This document shows, piece by piece, positions 1 to 30,720 of a DNA stretch of 64,000 bases. The position numbers and the translations under genes were made by a program. The DNA is from Ascidia mentula. Lineage: Eukaryota; Chordata; Ascidiacea; Phlebobranchia; Ascidiidae. The stretch covers positions 12,464,501-12,528,500 of the forward strand of contig OX387200.1 of the NCBI GenBank assembly GCA_947561715.1, written 5' to 3'. The first letter of the stretch is position 1. Each line of letters opens with the position of its first letter. The notes under the pieces were generated by a model that was given only the letters and a program-made list of their open reading frames with translations, was not told the DNA's origin and ran no database searches.

Positions 1-581
1 AACAATAGGTTGTATAATCAACACTTGTGTTGCAGTAATATGATAAGTGTGTTATCATTGTTCAATTATTGTTGCACTGTTTAAAATGCTTTCTATAAGT
101 TTACATGAGATTTTCAAAACAAGAATTAGATTTAATGGGTTTATTTATATTCTTATTTAATAACATTTAACATAAATTAATTTTTGAAAACTACAATCTG
201 TAAAATTCAAGAATAAAATTAGCTCCTGTATAATTGCCATAGGTTGGTACTAGACTTACAGTAGAACTTGGGTACCCGAACTACTTGGCGCATATGACAG
301 AACAGTCCATTCACACAATGCTTTTTTAAGTTGTATTTCGTTTTGGATCTTCAGCTTACAAAAATGACTTTATTGTGTTCTTTTAAGGTAATTTTTAACA
401 ATATCTCATAGTAACTACACAACATAAGGCTTGAAACTAAGTCTTCAGACAATTCAAATATTCACCCAATTCTGCTATTTTTGTCAGACAAATCGAATCC
501 ATACTAACAAAGTTTTAGTGCAACATTGCCAGGAGGGTGTGACAACATACAAGGAGAAATGAAAAAAATACAAAAAAACAC
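1..581. other. intron of the PRPF40-like gene, no exon seen
   Basis: AT-rich sequence downstream of the last visible PRPF40-like exon. I looked on the minus strand for the FF-domain exons that should follow the WW region and found none here, so they must lie beyond the left edge. A short open frame covers part of this stretch but is only read-through of the exon ending at 582. Confidence 0.6.
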
Positions 582-9900
<9,319 letters not shown>

Positions 9901-10059
9901 TTTGAAGTCAATTTCTAAATCCCAACATTAAAAACACGAATTTTTTAGGTAAGAAATAACATCCTACAAAAAGATGTTGTTAAGCCAACTGCTGTAATGC
10001 TAGGCACACTTTATAGCCCAAACATGGTGAAATACTTTTAGGCCGGGGGTCCACCGTAA

Positions 10060-10840
10060 CCAGAGGGGGCTGGACTAAAATCCTGACTGCCGGACTCGCC
10101 TCCTCGCCTGACTTGCCTGACTTCAGAACCAGTGTTTCCAAAAAAAATTCAGGAAAAATAGCCATGCAATTTGTGCGTTGCAATTGCCTGACTTTCGTGA
10201 ATGTGTGTTGGAATTGCCTTACTTTCGTGAATGCGTATTGGAATTGCCTGACTTTCGTGAATGTGTGTTGGAAATGCCTGACTTTCGTGATTGAGCGCTG
10301 TCATTGCCTGACTTCTGTGTTTGGGAATTGCCTGACTTTCGTGAATATGTGTTGGAATTGCCTGACTTTCGTGATTGTGCGCTGTCGTTGCCTGACTTCT
10401 GTGTTTTGGAATTGCCTGACTTTCGTGATTGTGCGTTGCAATTGCCTGACTTTCGTGATTGTGCGTTGCAATTGCCTGACTTTCGTGAATGTGCGTTGCA
10501 ATTGCCTGACTTTCGTGATTGTGTGTTGGATTCGCAGAACATTCTCATCTTCAGACTTTCTATAGGTCTTTCAAGGGTCTAAAGTAACAGCGCAAATACT
10601 CCCAATCACACAAAAGCTGCGCAATTCCTGTGTCCATACTAAAACGAAAGTCATGAATTTAAAATACAAACATATGCAAGTCAGGCAATTGCAACGCACA
10701 TTCACGAAAATCAGGCAATTGCAACACATAATCACGAAAGTCAGGCAATCAGGCGACTTTCCCTAAAAATAGTTTTGAAAACACTGCTGTTGAGGTCAGG
10801 CGAGTCAGGTAGTCAGGATTTTAGACCACCCTCATTCTGG
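10060..10840. mobile_element. fold-back element with 30-bp minisatellite
   Basis: The two ends are inverted copies: the motif CTAAAATCCTGACT followed by GACTCGCC starts both arms. The left arm runs into a long array of a 30-bp unit (10184-10533). The right arm carries only two or three inverted units (about 10677-10760). This gives a fold-back structure with very unequal arms. It lies just upstream of the PRPF40-like start, separated from it by about 160 bp. Confidence 0.75.
10184..10533. repeat. minisatellite, about 12 copies of a 30-bp unit
   Basis: The unit is TTGCCTGACTTTCGTGAATG plus about ten more bases (TGTGTTGGAA or TGCGTTGCAA). Two units are shortened to 24 bp. Since 30 and 24 are multiples of 3 and the unit lacks stops, the array is open in several frames on both strands. 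That explains the long but meaningless reading frames here. Confidence 0.88.
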
Positions 10841-11046
10841 CAGAATAATTTTGAAAATTTGCCACATTTTACAAGGTACAACAGGCATTTACTTAAAAAT
10901 TTGTTTCTTTTGGATTAGAATCAAAATACAGGGATGAGCAAGTAGTTCAATCCTCAAAAAACATTTAAACAAAATTTTCCGAAGCTGTATTAATTAAAAA
11001 AATCGCGAATTAAAAAAATCGCCTGGTTTTGCGATTCAGCATAAAT

Positions 11047-11877
11047 GCGAAAAACGTCCCTAATACAAAGAATTCTGCTCGGCGTTCTTGTAATAGGTGC
11101 CAATATTAACCAATATCAAGAGAACAGAAATTTAATGCTCTACAACATGCAATTAACAAATTTGAAATCAAGGTGCCGGATGACTTTCAAAACGCCCATT
11201 GAACACGACCCGCTTTTCGCGAATCAGCATAATGGCGCAATGTCGGCATGCGAAAAACTTCCCTTTTAAAACAGTTCTGCTCGGCGTTCTTGCAATAGGT
11301 GCCAATATTGACCAATATCAAGAAAACGGAAATTTAATGCTCTACAACACGCAATTAACAAATTTGAAATTAAGGTGCCGGATGACCTTCAAATTGCCCA
11401 TTGAACACGACCCGCTTTTCGCGAATCAGCATAATGGCGCAATGTCGGCATGCGAAAAACTTCCCTATTAAAACAGTTATGCTCGGCGTTCTTATAATAG
11501 GTGCCAATATTGACCAATATCAAGAAAACGGAAATTTAATGCTCTACAACATGCAATTAACAAATTTGAAATTAAGGTGCCGGATAACCTTCAAATCGCC
11601 CATTGAACACGACCCGCTTTTCGCGAATCAGCATAATGGCGTAATGTCGGCATGCGAAAAACTTCCCTATTAAAACAGTTATGCTCGGCGTTCTTATAAT
11701 AGGTGCCAATATTGACCAATATCAAGAAAACGGAAATTTAATGCTCTACAACATGCAATTAACAAATTTGAAATTAAGGTGCCGGATGACTTTCAAATCG
11801 CCCATTGAACACGACCCGCTTTTCGCGAATCAGCATAATGGCGTAATGTCGGCATGCTCAAAAACTTCCCTGATTAA
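11047..11877 (+). repeat. tandem array, four copies of a 202-bp unit
   Basis: The marker word GCTCGGCGTTCTT recurs at 11077, 11279, 11481 and 11683, a strict 202-bp period. Copies differ at only a few positions, so the array is young or homogenised. The same unit occurs in inverted orientation at 13765-14260. Open frames of about 90 codons in each unit repeat identically with the period and carry no protein-like conservation. Confidence 0.9.
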
Positions 11878-12989
11878 AACAATTCTTCTGAGTAGATGTG
11901 GGACCTTTGGTCAGTTCTTTTTTATTATTGAAGAAAGAGGGAAAAAACTGTAGCGGTGAAGATTTAAAGAAAAAGAGGGCATAGGGGCAAAAAACAAACA
12001 CAGTGGCGCAAAAATACAAATTACTTGGTTCACGACAAGCAGCTTAAACATGTTTTCATAAGATATTCAGTTGTTTTATTTTGACCACCGATGTTCAATT
12101 CAATAGTTCTTGTCGATTGAAATACGAGTAATTGTTGGTCGCCTATTAGCGTATTGCATCTGTACATTACATACCAACAACAACGAAGTGCACAGTTCAA
12201 AAAACATTCGAAAATAGTATGAAATTTCAGTACTGTTTTACAATATCACAATATGACTATAGTAAGAATTAAAACCGTTTCATAGGCAAAAGACGCACGA
12301 TACAGTTTTGCCAGCTTAAATTCCTTTAATTGTTTGTTGGTCGTGATAGCCATGGGGTTCGGTTTAAACTTGGAGCTTATTAGTTTCCTCTCCACTGCAG
12401 CTTTTTTTTGGAGATTAGCCTCCAGGGTAACCTATCCGCTAATAAGTAGTCCCATAAACCTTGTGCTTTGGCTGGATTTGTATTACCATTCTGTAACCAA
12501 GTATACAAGGTCTTTGTGTGCCCACAGTGTTGTAAGATATTTTTTTAGACATGTTGGCTTTTTTTGTTTGCGAAGGAACTGCGTCCCACTCCTCATGTAG
12601 ACTTGCATCAGAAACTTGACGAAAAATGTTGTATTTGGCTCAAAACCAAACTCTGTAACGAATGAGCCAACAGCTCAATAAGAGCAAATACTCCCTCCTC
12701 GTTAAAATTTTCTAAAAAAATGGTTTACTGCGCTTTTTTTTCATTTTGTCAAGCCATGGAGGCTGTTGCGCATGTGGTTGGGTTTTTGGCTGAGAATTGA
12801 TATTGCAATACTTTTGACACAATGTAAGGTTTTCAAAGAAATAAGAGTCTTCAATATTTTGCTATGGAACAACCGACGAATTTAAGAGCATCTTAAATCT
12901 GTTTTGGTGCAGAAATCGTGTTTGGAGATTGGTTATGTTTGGTTAAAAGGTTTGGATAACAGCGCTTTAAATTGAGAGCCAACATATGA
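11878..12989. other. spacer between the 202-bp array and the LINE remnant
   Basis: No gene is recognised. On the minus strand 12330-12600 there are broken frames with tryptophan-rich fragments that could be a decayed C-terminal LINE region, continuing the remnant at 12990-13750. I cannot show this firmly. Confidence 0.4.
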
Positions 12990-13750
12990 TTCTCATTATC
13001 TATATCATACACGCCCCGCCCATCCAATATTTAGGATATGGCAACGCTTTTGTTTCTTTCCCATTAGGGCTGTTGTTATCTTCCCGATAAGGGTTATACC
13101 TCTGGTCGCCCAAAGGTTCATAACTAAGTTGGCTTTTTCAGGGAAGGGAGAAAGTTCAATTGAATTATTTCCAGATCCTTTTATTACCACCATAAGTCCG
13201 CAGTCCAGTATGTTGAAAGGGTGTATATTGCATGGATTCAGCGATTCGGGCATACGAAAAAGGCAGAGAACTTTTCCATATTCACTTTGCAATCAGTCAT
13301 TTCACCAAAGTCCTATAAAATTTGAAAGATTTTTGAGAAATCAGTATCCAAACCTTTTGGAAAAACAATGGTATCGTCTGCAAATAGGGATGATTTTTAT
13401 TCATGCAGACCATAACAAAGTTAAGCAGAGTGGGTCACCTTGTCTGACGCCAAGCTCTATGTCAACGATTCCAAGAAATATGGTGTCGAAAATTTGCATA
13501 TATGTGGAAACATGGTAATGGTCCCTAATGTCAATCATGTCGAACAGCAACAGGATATTTGACCCTATATATCGGTGCGGTTGGAAGCCGTGTCGCTCCT
13601 TCGATACAAAACAACGTATCTTTCGTTGACGACTTTTGAGGAGATCTTGTAGTCCACGTTTAGCAAAGGTATCGGGCGATAATTTTGGGGATATAGAAAA
13701 CCTTCCCCACTTTTAGGAAACAGGGAGATCACTCCTTTAGATTGTGAACA
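12990..13750 (-). pseudogene. L1/Tx1-like non-LTR retrotransposon reverse transcriptase, degraded
   Basis: Minus-strand frames carry reverse-transcriptase motifs in the right order. KGVISLFPKSG starts at 13739 and runs on into YRPIPLLNVDYKI. GVRQGDP is at 13451-13432 and FADD at 13384-13373. Then come a GEMTDCKVNMEK-like stretch and a WATRGITLIGKI stretch near 13105-13055. RPI-LLN-DYKI is typical of the L1/Tx1 group. The GVRQGDP and FADD blocks are in different frames, and stop codons interrupt the reading, so it is dead. The upstream (endonuclease) side is cut off exactly where the inverted 202-bp repeats begin. Confidence 0.85.
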
Positions 13751-13764
13751 GATATTCTACCAGA

Positions 13765-14260
13765 TTAAATTTCCGTTCTCTTCATATGGGTCAATATTGG
13801 CACCTATTGCAAGAACGCCGAGCAGAACTGTTTTAATAGGGAAGTTTTTCGCATGCCCACATTACGCCATTATGCTGATTCGCGAAAAGCGGGTCGTGTT
13901 CAATGGGAAATTTGAAGGTCATCCGGCACCTTAATTTCAAATTTGTTAATTGCATGTTGTAGAGCATTAAATTTCCGATCTCTTGATATTGGTCAATATT
14001 GGCACCTATTACAAGAACGCCGAGCAGAATTGTTTTAATATGGAAGTTTTTCGCATGCCGACATTACGCCATTACGCTGATTCGCAATAAGCGGGTCATG
14101 TTCAATGGGCGATTTGAAGGTCATCCGGCACCTTAATTTCAAATTTGTTAATTGCATGTTGTAGAGCATTAAATTTCCGTTCTCTTGATATTGGTCAATA
14201 TTGGCACCTATTGCAAGAACGCCGAGCAGAACTGTTTTAATAGGGAAGTTTTTCGCATGT
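13765..14260 (-). repeat. inverted copies of the 202-bp unit
   Basis: This is the reverse complement of the unit in the array at 11047-11877, about 2.4 units, with the marker word at 13817, 14019 and 14221 (202-bp period kept). Together with the forward array it brackets the LINE remnant. Confidence 0.88.
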
Positions 14261-15303
14261 GTTGGTTGAAGGCTTGCGTTTTTGCCAAAAAGTAAAATTT
14301 ATAAAATTTTGCTCAATTGTTCCAGTGTAATTGCCTTTATCAAAATAATTCCTTTGTTTCGAAACTTCTTTTCTTCGTATTTGGCATGAATTACATTTCT
14401 TTTGCTATCGTTAATATTGCGCATGGCACGATCATCGCGTTGTATGGTTATAATTTTAGACTTTCTCTACCACAATCAAAATGACCTTGGCTTTTCTGCT
14501 ATTAATAATAAGTGATTAACGAGTTGGAGCTTGGCGGCAGTGTTATATTTGAAAGCAGTTGTTGCAATTTAATCTTTTGGATTTTTCTTTGGTATTTTGC
14601 AAGTGATATAACGGGACTTTAGCAAGAATATATCAAGGCTAAAAAGACAAAAATCTTTAAAATATTTGCATTCGAATAAAAAATGCTTGTTAAGATTAAG
14701 AACAGGTTTTGCTATTCTATGCACCCTGAACAAAACAGCATAAACGTCCAAGTTCAACATAACGCATTACGTTTCTGATATCGCTCTCATTGATCAAATG
14801 CAGTGCCTTAAAGTGGCGCTGCATACAACACCTTGAAAGACAATTTTGCATCCTGTGCCAATTATTCATCGCTTGTTAGAAATAAATGGAAAGGCTTCCA
14901 CAACAGAAAAGTGTACAAAGGAAGAAAAGTCGGCATTTGCATTTCTCCAGTTTCACAAGAGTTCAATGCAGACGAAGTGAAGCAGTATTTGACTTTATTT
15001 CGGACAGGTAAATGTGGAAGATGTTTGTCTCAATCGCGAAAGTTATGTTACATTTCTATTTTAAGTAAATTGAATGGATGGCACCGCAAGTCTAAGACAA
15101 CATTTTTGACAACACTGTGTCATATATTTATAGCAATAGATTTGAACTACTTGTTTATAAGTGGTCCTGCCTAAATATTAAATATTTGAACAAGAAACGC
15201 GGTTGCCGAAAAAAAGAGTAAATCAAAACTGAAATGGAAACTATAAAAATAACACGAATACGAAATTGATATCTGTTTACGATTTAAAACGCAATAATTC
15301 CAG
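14261..15303. other. unassigned stretch upstream of the unknown gene
   Basis: A plus-strand open frame from about 14812 to a good donor-like GTAAAT at 15008 could be an internal exon of the downstream unknown gene. However, its phase (1) does not match the next exon's acceptor (which needs 2), and it has no ATG. I could not resolve it. 14261-14800 shows nothing recognisable. Confidence 0.35.
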
Positions 15304-16320
15304 AACACGCTTTCAAAGTGCAACGCCCATGTTTGCTGATTTGACTTTACTTCAGGCCGCTCCTTGTCAAATAGACGAACGATATGGCAAATACGAAATT
15401 GTGTTCCAAATGGTGGAAAACGAGAGAACGCTACAGCTGTACCGCGCCGAGCAAGTATGACCGCGTCGTTAACTTCACGTCGCAAAACGAACTTGCGGTA
15501 AAAAGGTGTTTATAACATAATTCCTGCGATAAGGCCTTCAGTAAAAATACTTTTATCGCGATTTTCTCACGCAAATGGCCAAACTTTCTCCGAGCCTAAT
15601 GCCGCAGAACATTCCCTCCTCTCTACAGCTGAACGATCGATATTGTGTTGTTTTCATGTGGCGGATTAAACTTGTATCGCCTTGCGAGCTTGTTGCTAAT
15701 GATTGTCTGACAAAGCTACAAGACTGACAACACCGCAATACGTGCTGTGAAGCACTTAGAGCGTTGTTGAAAGAGCTTAGGCCTACTAACCGCGGCTTGT
15801 GAGCTGAGCCCGCAAACGTCTAAATTTTACAACTTTTGATTGCAGCTATTTAAAATGTACTGGGTAATTCAATTGTAGGCCTACACCATAAACTAATTTA
15901 CACTCCAAAACTTTTGATAGCTGCGGAAAAAAACGTGTCATTGGCATTTCCTACACTTTGTATATTATGTCTGTGAAACATCATGCAAGGTGGACACAAA
16001 ATCATAAAACGTACATATTTCCAGGCTAGTTGTCCATCGTTAGAAGGTTACTTGATGCTGGTTAATTTAGAAATTTAACCTAGCATAAACATCACGTATT
16101 ATAAGGTATTGCTAATATACATTGATATTTGACACTGAATTTAAAAAAAAAAACTACCTTTTAGGAACAAGTTTTTAATCTAAGTCCCCCCGTGCAGACA
16201 ACGGTCGATTGCGTTCCAGTAAGTCTGGGTGATATAGTGGAACTGGAGTTCGACTCAGAAGGCAACATAATTTTGGATACGCTGGATGAAGTAGTTGCAA
16301 ATCAGTGTGGTTGTGTGTGA
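15304..16320 (+). CDS. unrecognised protein, two C-terminal exons
   Basis: Two exons join cleanly in phase 0: 15304-15454 (acceptor TTCCAG, donor GTATGA) and 16165-16320 (acceptor TTTTAG, ending in TGA). They give about 102 residues of ordinary, well-mixed protein: an acidic stretch with ELEFDSEGNIILDTLDE, and the last residues NQCGCV. The N-terminal part was not found with confidence. I do not recognise the family. The CxC-type C-terminus could in principle be a lipidation or metal site, but nothing else supports that. An AATAAA occurs at 16808. Clean splice phase and the absence of repeats argue for a real gene. Confidence 0.55.
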
Positions 16321-17149
16321 AACGCTTTTTCTTTGTATTGAAAATGGCCTCTTTTGGTCATTTTTGTAACATTTTGTTGTAAGTTCCCTTTCACGCGTAA
16401 ATGGTGGTTGTAGCCGAGGAGTTGGACATCATTACAGTGTGACGCACTTTTGCAAAATGAGTTATAAACATAACGATACGTTATTTCATTCGTTCCGGCT
16501 GAAAACTTGTCCTGCGCAGTCCAATGTGTCTTGATGTGCCTGTTCTAATACATCGGATTAAAAGTGGAAAGAATGTTGGTATTTGCTATAAAACCATGAT
16601 TTATGTTTTTACGTTTATTTTTAGGCCTACATGTGACATCAAACAACCTGTTGTTGGTCTCATATAGAATGCACATTATTTTGTTGTATAATTATCGCTA
16701 CCTACTAGAAATGACATTTAACCCCAATCAATCTGCTTTATTTTCATTTTTTGTGCTTCATACAATTGTTTTTTCATCTTGTTGTTCACTTCAGAAACTA
16801 TTTTCAAAATAAATTTTCCCTACATGACATTTGATTTATTCAGTTGAATCACATGTTCAATGAGCAGAATGACAAGGACTAGGTTTTCCTGACATTGCGA
16901 TATTGTTTTGCGGTAACTTGAGGAAAATTTACTTGAAAAGGTTTCTGTTTAAGGTAAAAAAATAGTGTGTTGATGACGTATTTCTTGCTGATAGACATAT
17001 TCCAAGTAATGGTAGTGCTTTCATACGTAATACTTAGAACGTAACATCTTAATTCTCTTCTGTATGCACCTATTGTAGGAATACTAAATTCCCAACAGAC
17101 GATGACGCTGCGCTGCAACGGCGCGGCTAAAACTCGTTTTTGTTCAGAT

Positions 17150-17875
17150 TTCCTTACCAGAGGGATGTTAGTTGACAAAAAAAAATCGCCAGTTAACAAA
17201 AGTTTAAACGCGCGTGACTCGGCCGCCTTACGAGGTAGCGACTTACTTTTTTCACACAAAGATAGATCACAGGCTGAACTTTCCAACAAAAGAAAAATCA
17301 AAAAAAAATTGCATTAATATTCGAATATGAATATGATATGTTTGCTATGTCATAACCATATGTTTGCTATGTCATAAAACTACAAGTAAACATCGATTCC
17401 CGCTGAAATCCTTAAGGGTAGATATTCTTTGGTGTATCAAAAAATAATAAACTTTTTCGCGAGAAAAAACGCGCGCCCTCTCAAATTTGAAGAATATTAA
17501 CCATAACCCCCATGGCTTATAAGATGGCAGAGTTACACGCGGCCAAAGTTTTGTTAACTGGGAATTTTTTTTTGTTACCTTTCGCGGCGAGCGCAGAACG
17601 TTGAAAAATATGGGGGTTATGGTCAAAATTCTTCAAATTTGAGAGGGCGCGCGTTTTTTCTCGCGAAAAAGTTTAATATTTTTAGATAGCACAGACACCA
17701 AAGAATATCTACCCTTAAGAATATCAGCAGGAATCGATGTTTACTTGTAGCCTGTGATCTATCTTTGTGTGAAAAAAGTAAGTCGCTACCTCGTAAGGCG
17801 GCCGAGTCACGCGCGTTCAAACTTTTGTTAACTGGCGATTTTTTTTTGTCAACTAACATCAATCTGGTGATTTCC
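17150..17875. mobile_element. fold-back MITE, nearly full-length palindrome
   Basis: The outer arms, about 17164-17290 and 17743-17860, are inverted copies (GATGTTAGTTGAC at the tips). The inner arms, about 17390-17515 and 17605-17740, are also inverted copies. The short centre carries another relative of the tip sequence (a TTGTTAACTGG word followed by a run of T). Open frames on both strands inside it are just the palindrome read twice. A second, left-truncated copy is at 60066-60715. Confidence 0.82.
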
Positions 17876-18042
17876 TTCCATGTCGTGACGTTTTATTTTT
17901 AGTGTTGCCCGGATTCAAGCATTTTTGTAACAATTTAGAGTGTTCCTGGTTTTTAGAACTTACTTTGGTACGTACAATTGTACACTAGACCTGATACAGA
18001 AAATCCCACGTGTGGACAAAAAAGCTGCAATGTGTTTGAGTA

Positions 18043-29308
<11,266 letters not shown>

Positions 29309-29475
29309 AGGATTTAGGTAGTGATGGTTCAAACTCTGCTTTTTACTATTTAATTTATATTTTGAACATTTTACCTGATGCACTTGTTTATTTGTATCTA
29401 CTGCTTTTTCAAAACGTCTGCTACTGTAAAAACAATTTTAATTTAACAAAACAAGTTTTTTGCTATTTCACAGTA

Positions 29476-29481
29476 AATAAA
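29476..29481 (+). terminator. candidate poly(A) signal of TTBK
   Basis: An AATAAA hexamer 168 bases after the TTBK stop codon, the first good match downstream. AT-rich DNA gives such matches by chance, so this is only a candidate. Confidence 0.4.
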
Positions 29482-30489
29482 TGAAAGTATTTGGAAGTGC
29501 AGACTGGTTTTAAAAAAGATAACTTTTTCAACTTTAAAATAGTGTTAGTGAAAAAAAAATGGATCTATCCTAATTGACTGCATTTTTTATTGTGGTTATA
29601 TACTATGGTACAAACACATTTGTTGCCAAATGCTGCAGGTGCAACATTAAAATGATTTTGAGCTCTTTTGTAAATTTTAAGTAGCTTAAAACAACTAAAC
29701 AAACATTTCTAAATGACTTCTAGAACACATTTTTTTCTTGTATGCAATTTTATGTGTGCATGCCCAAACCCTATAGTTACCATTTTTTTTATTGACATAA
29801 AAAGACTGTTGCCTGGTGATCTTTTATGCATGTTCCAGATTGCACATTGTTCAGAAGTTGAGTGTTTTTATAGAGGTGTTTTTCTGTGTTGATTAAAAAG
29901 TCTAAAAAAGATTGGAAGTTTTGTTTGAATTGCAATGTAATGGTGAGAAAATGCCATACATGTTATATAATGGCCTTGAATGATCAATATTCAGTGAGCA
30001 ACGAGAAAAAAGCAGAGGTTGTACCTGTTTGTGAGCTTGCATAGATGAAACCAGTACACATGAATATGTCTAATTGTTCAATATTTCGTTATGTTGCCGT
30101 TATTAACAGTGGTAAAAGCAAAATAAATCTTGCTCAATCCAATTTACACAAAAAATAAACCAATGTGAGATTTATAAAAAAAATTTACTAAATTTAAGTT
30201 TGTCATAAAAAACATTAAAATCACGAAACAAAGAAAGCAAAATATGCGTGCCGTGTACGAGCAAGTCTGACATATACAATGTGCCGCATTTGTAAAGCGA
30301 CAGACAAGATCAATAGTGTCCATCATCTATCTTTATTAGTTTAGGATGTTGTGCACTGCAATTCAGGGTCAGTTCGAGGACTGCGTGGCCTGAATTTGTC
30401 GGATGCACTGGGTAAATATTCTCGTGACCCCATCTCCCAAAATTCATCGACAAGTTATTGTTTTCACCGCCTTCGACAGTAGCAATCTG

Positions 30490-30720
30490 CAGGGACCGGG
30501 TGTGCAGAGAGAACACTCGCCGTTTATCTGACTCCTAAGACTATTAAAAGCATCTGCCAAGAACTGTCTTTGAAAATGATAAAGAAACATACCTTGGTTC
30601 AAAACATACAACGTTAAAATGCAGCGACGAGAGCTATACTTCAATTGCTCTTGTCTTTTGGCTTCGTTCTCTCGCTTAGTGAGTTTTCTCGCTTAGCTTT
30701 TTTGTAGCATACAGCCATCG
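30490..30720. repeat. dispersed repeat family, copy 1
   Basis: It shares GCAGGGACCG and GACTCCTAAGACTATTAAAA, then CATACCTTGGTTCAA and TCGTTCTCTC words, with 33615-33850 and, more weakly, 56975-57130. The three copies are in the same orientation. No ORF or clear ends were found, so the class is unknown. Confidence 0.6.

Noticed and set aside
10184..10533. CRISPR-like look of regularly spaced repeats
   Set aside because: The units are head-to-tail with no unique spacers and the DNA is eukaryotic; it is a minisatellite.
10113..10582. Open frames up to 150 codons on both strands
   Set aside because: They are the 30-bp minisatellite read in several frames; the unit length is a multiple of 3 and contains no stop, so they carry no coding evidence.
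11045..11953. Four similar open frames of 74-90 codons, possible small gene family
   Set aside because: They repeat exactly with the 202-bp DNA period, overlap each other, and synonymous and non-synonymous differences look equally tolerated.
17102..17862. Open frames on both strands giving the same peptide
   Set aside because: Explained by the palindromic MITE; the same sequence is read twice from its two arms.
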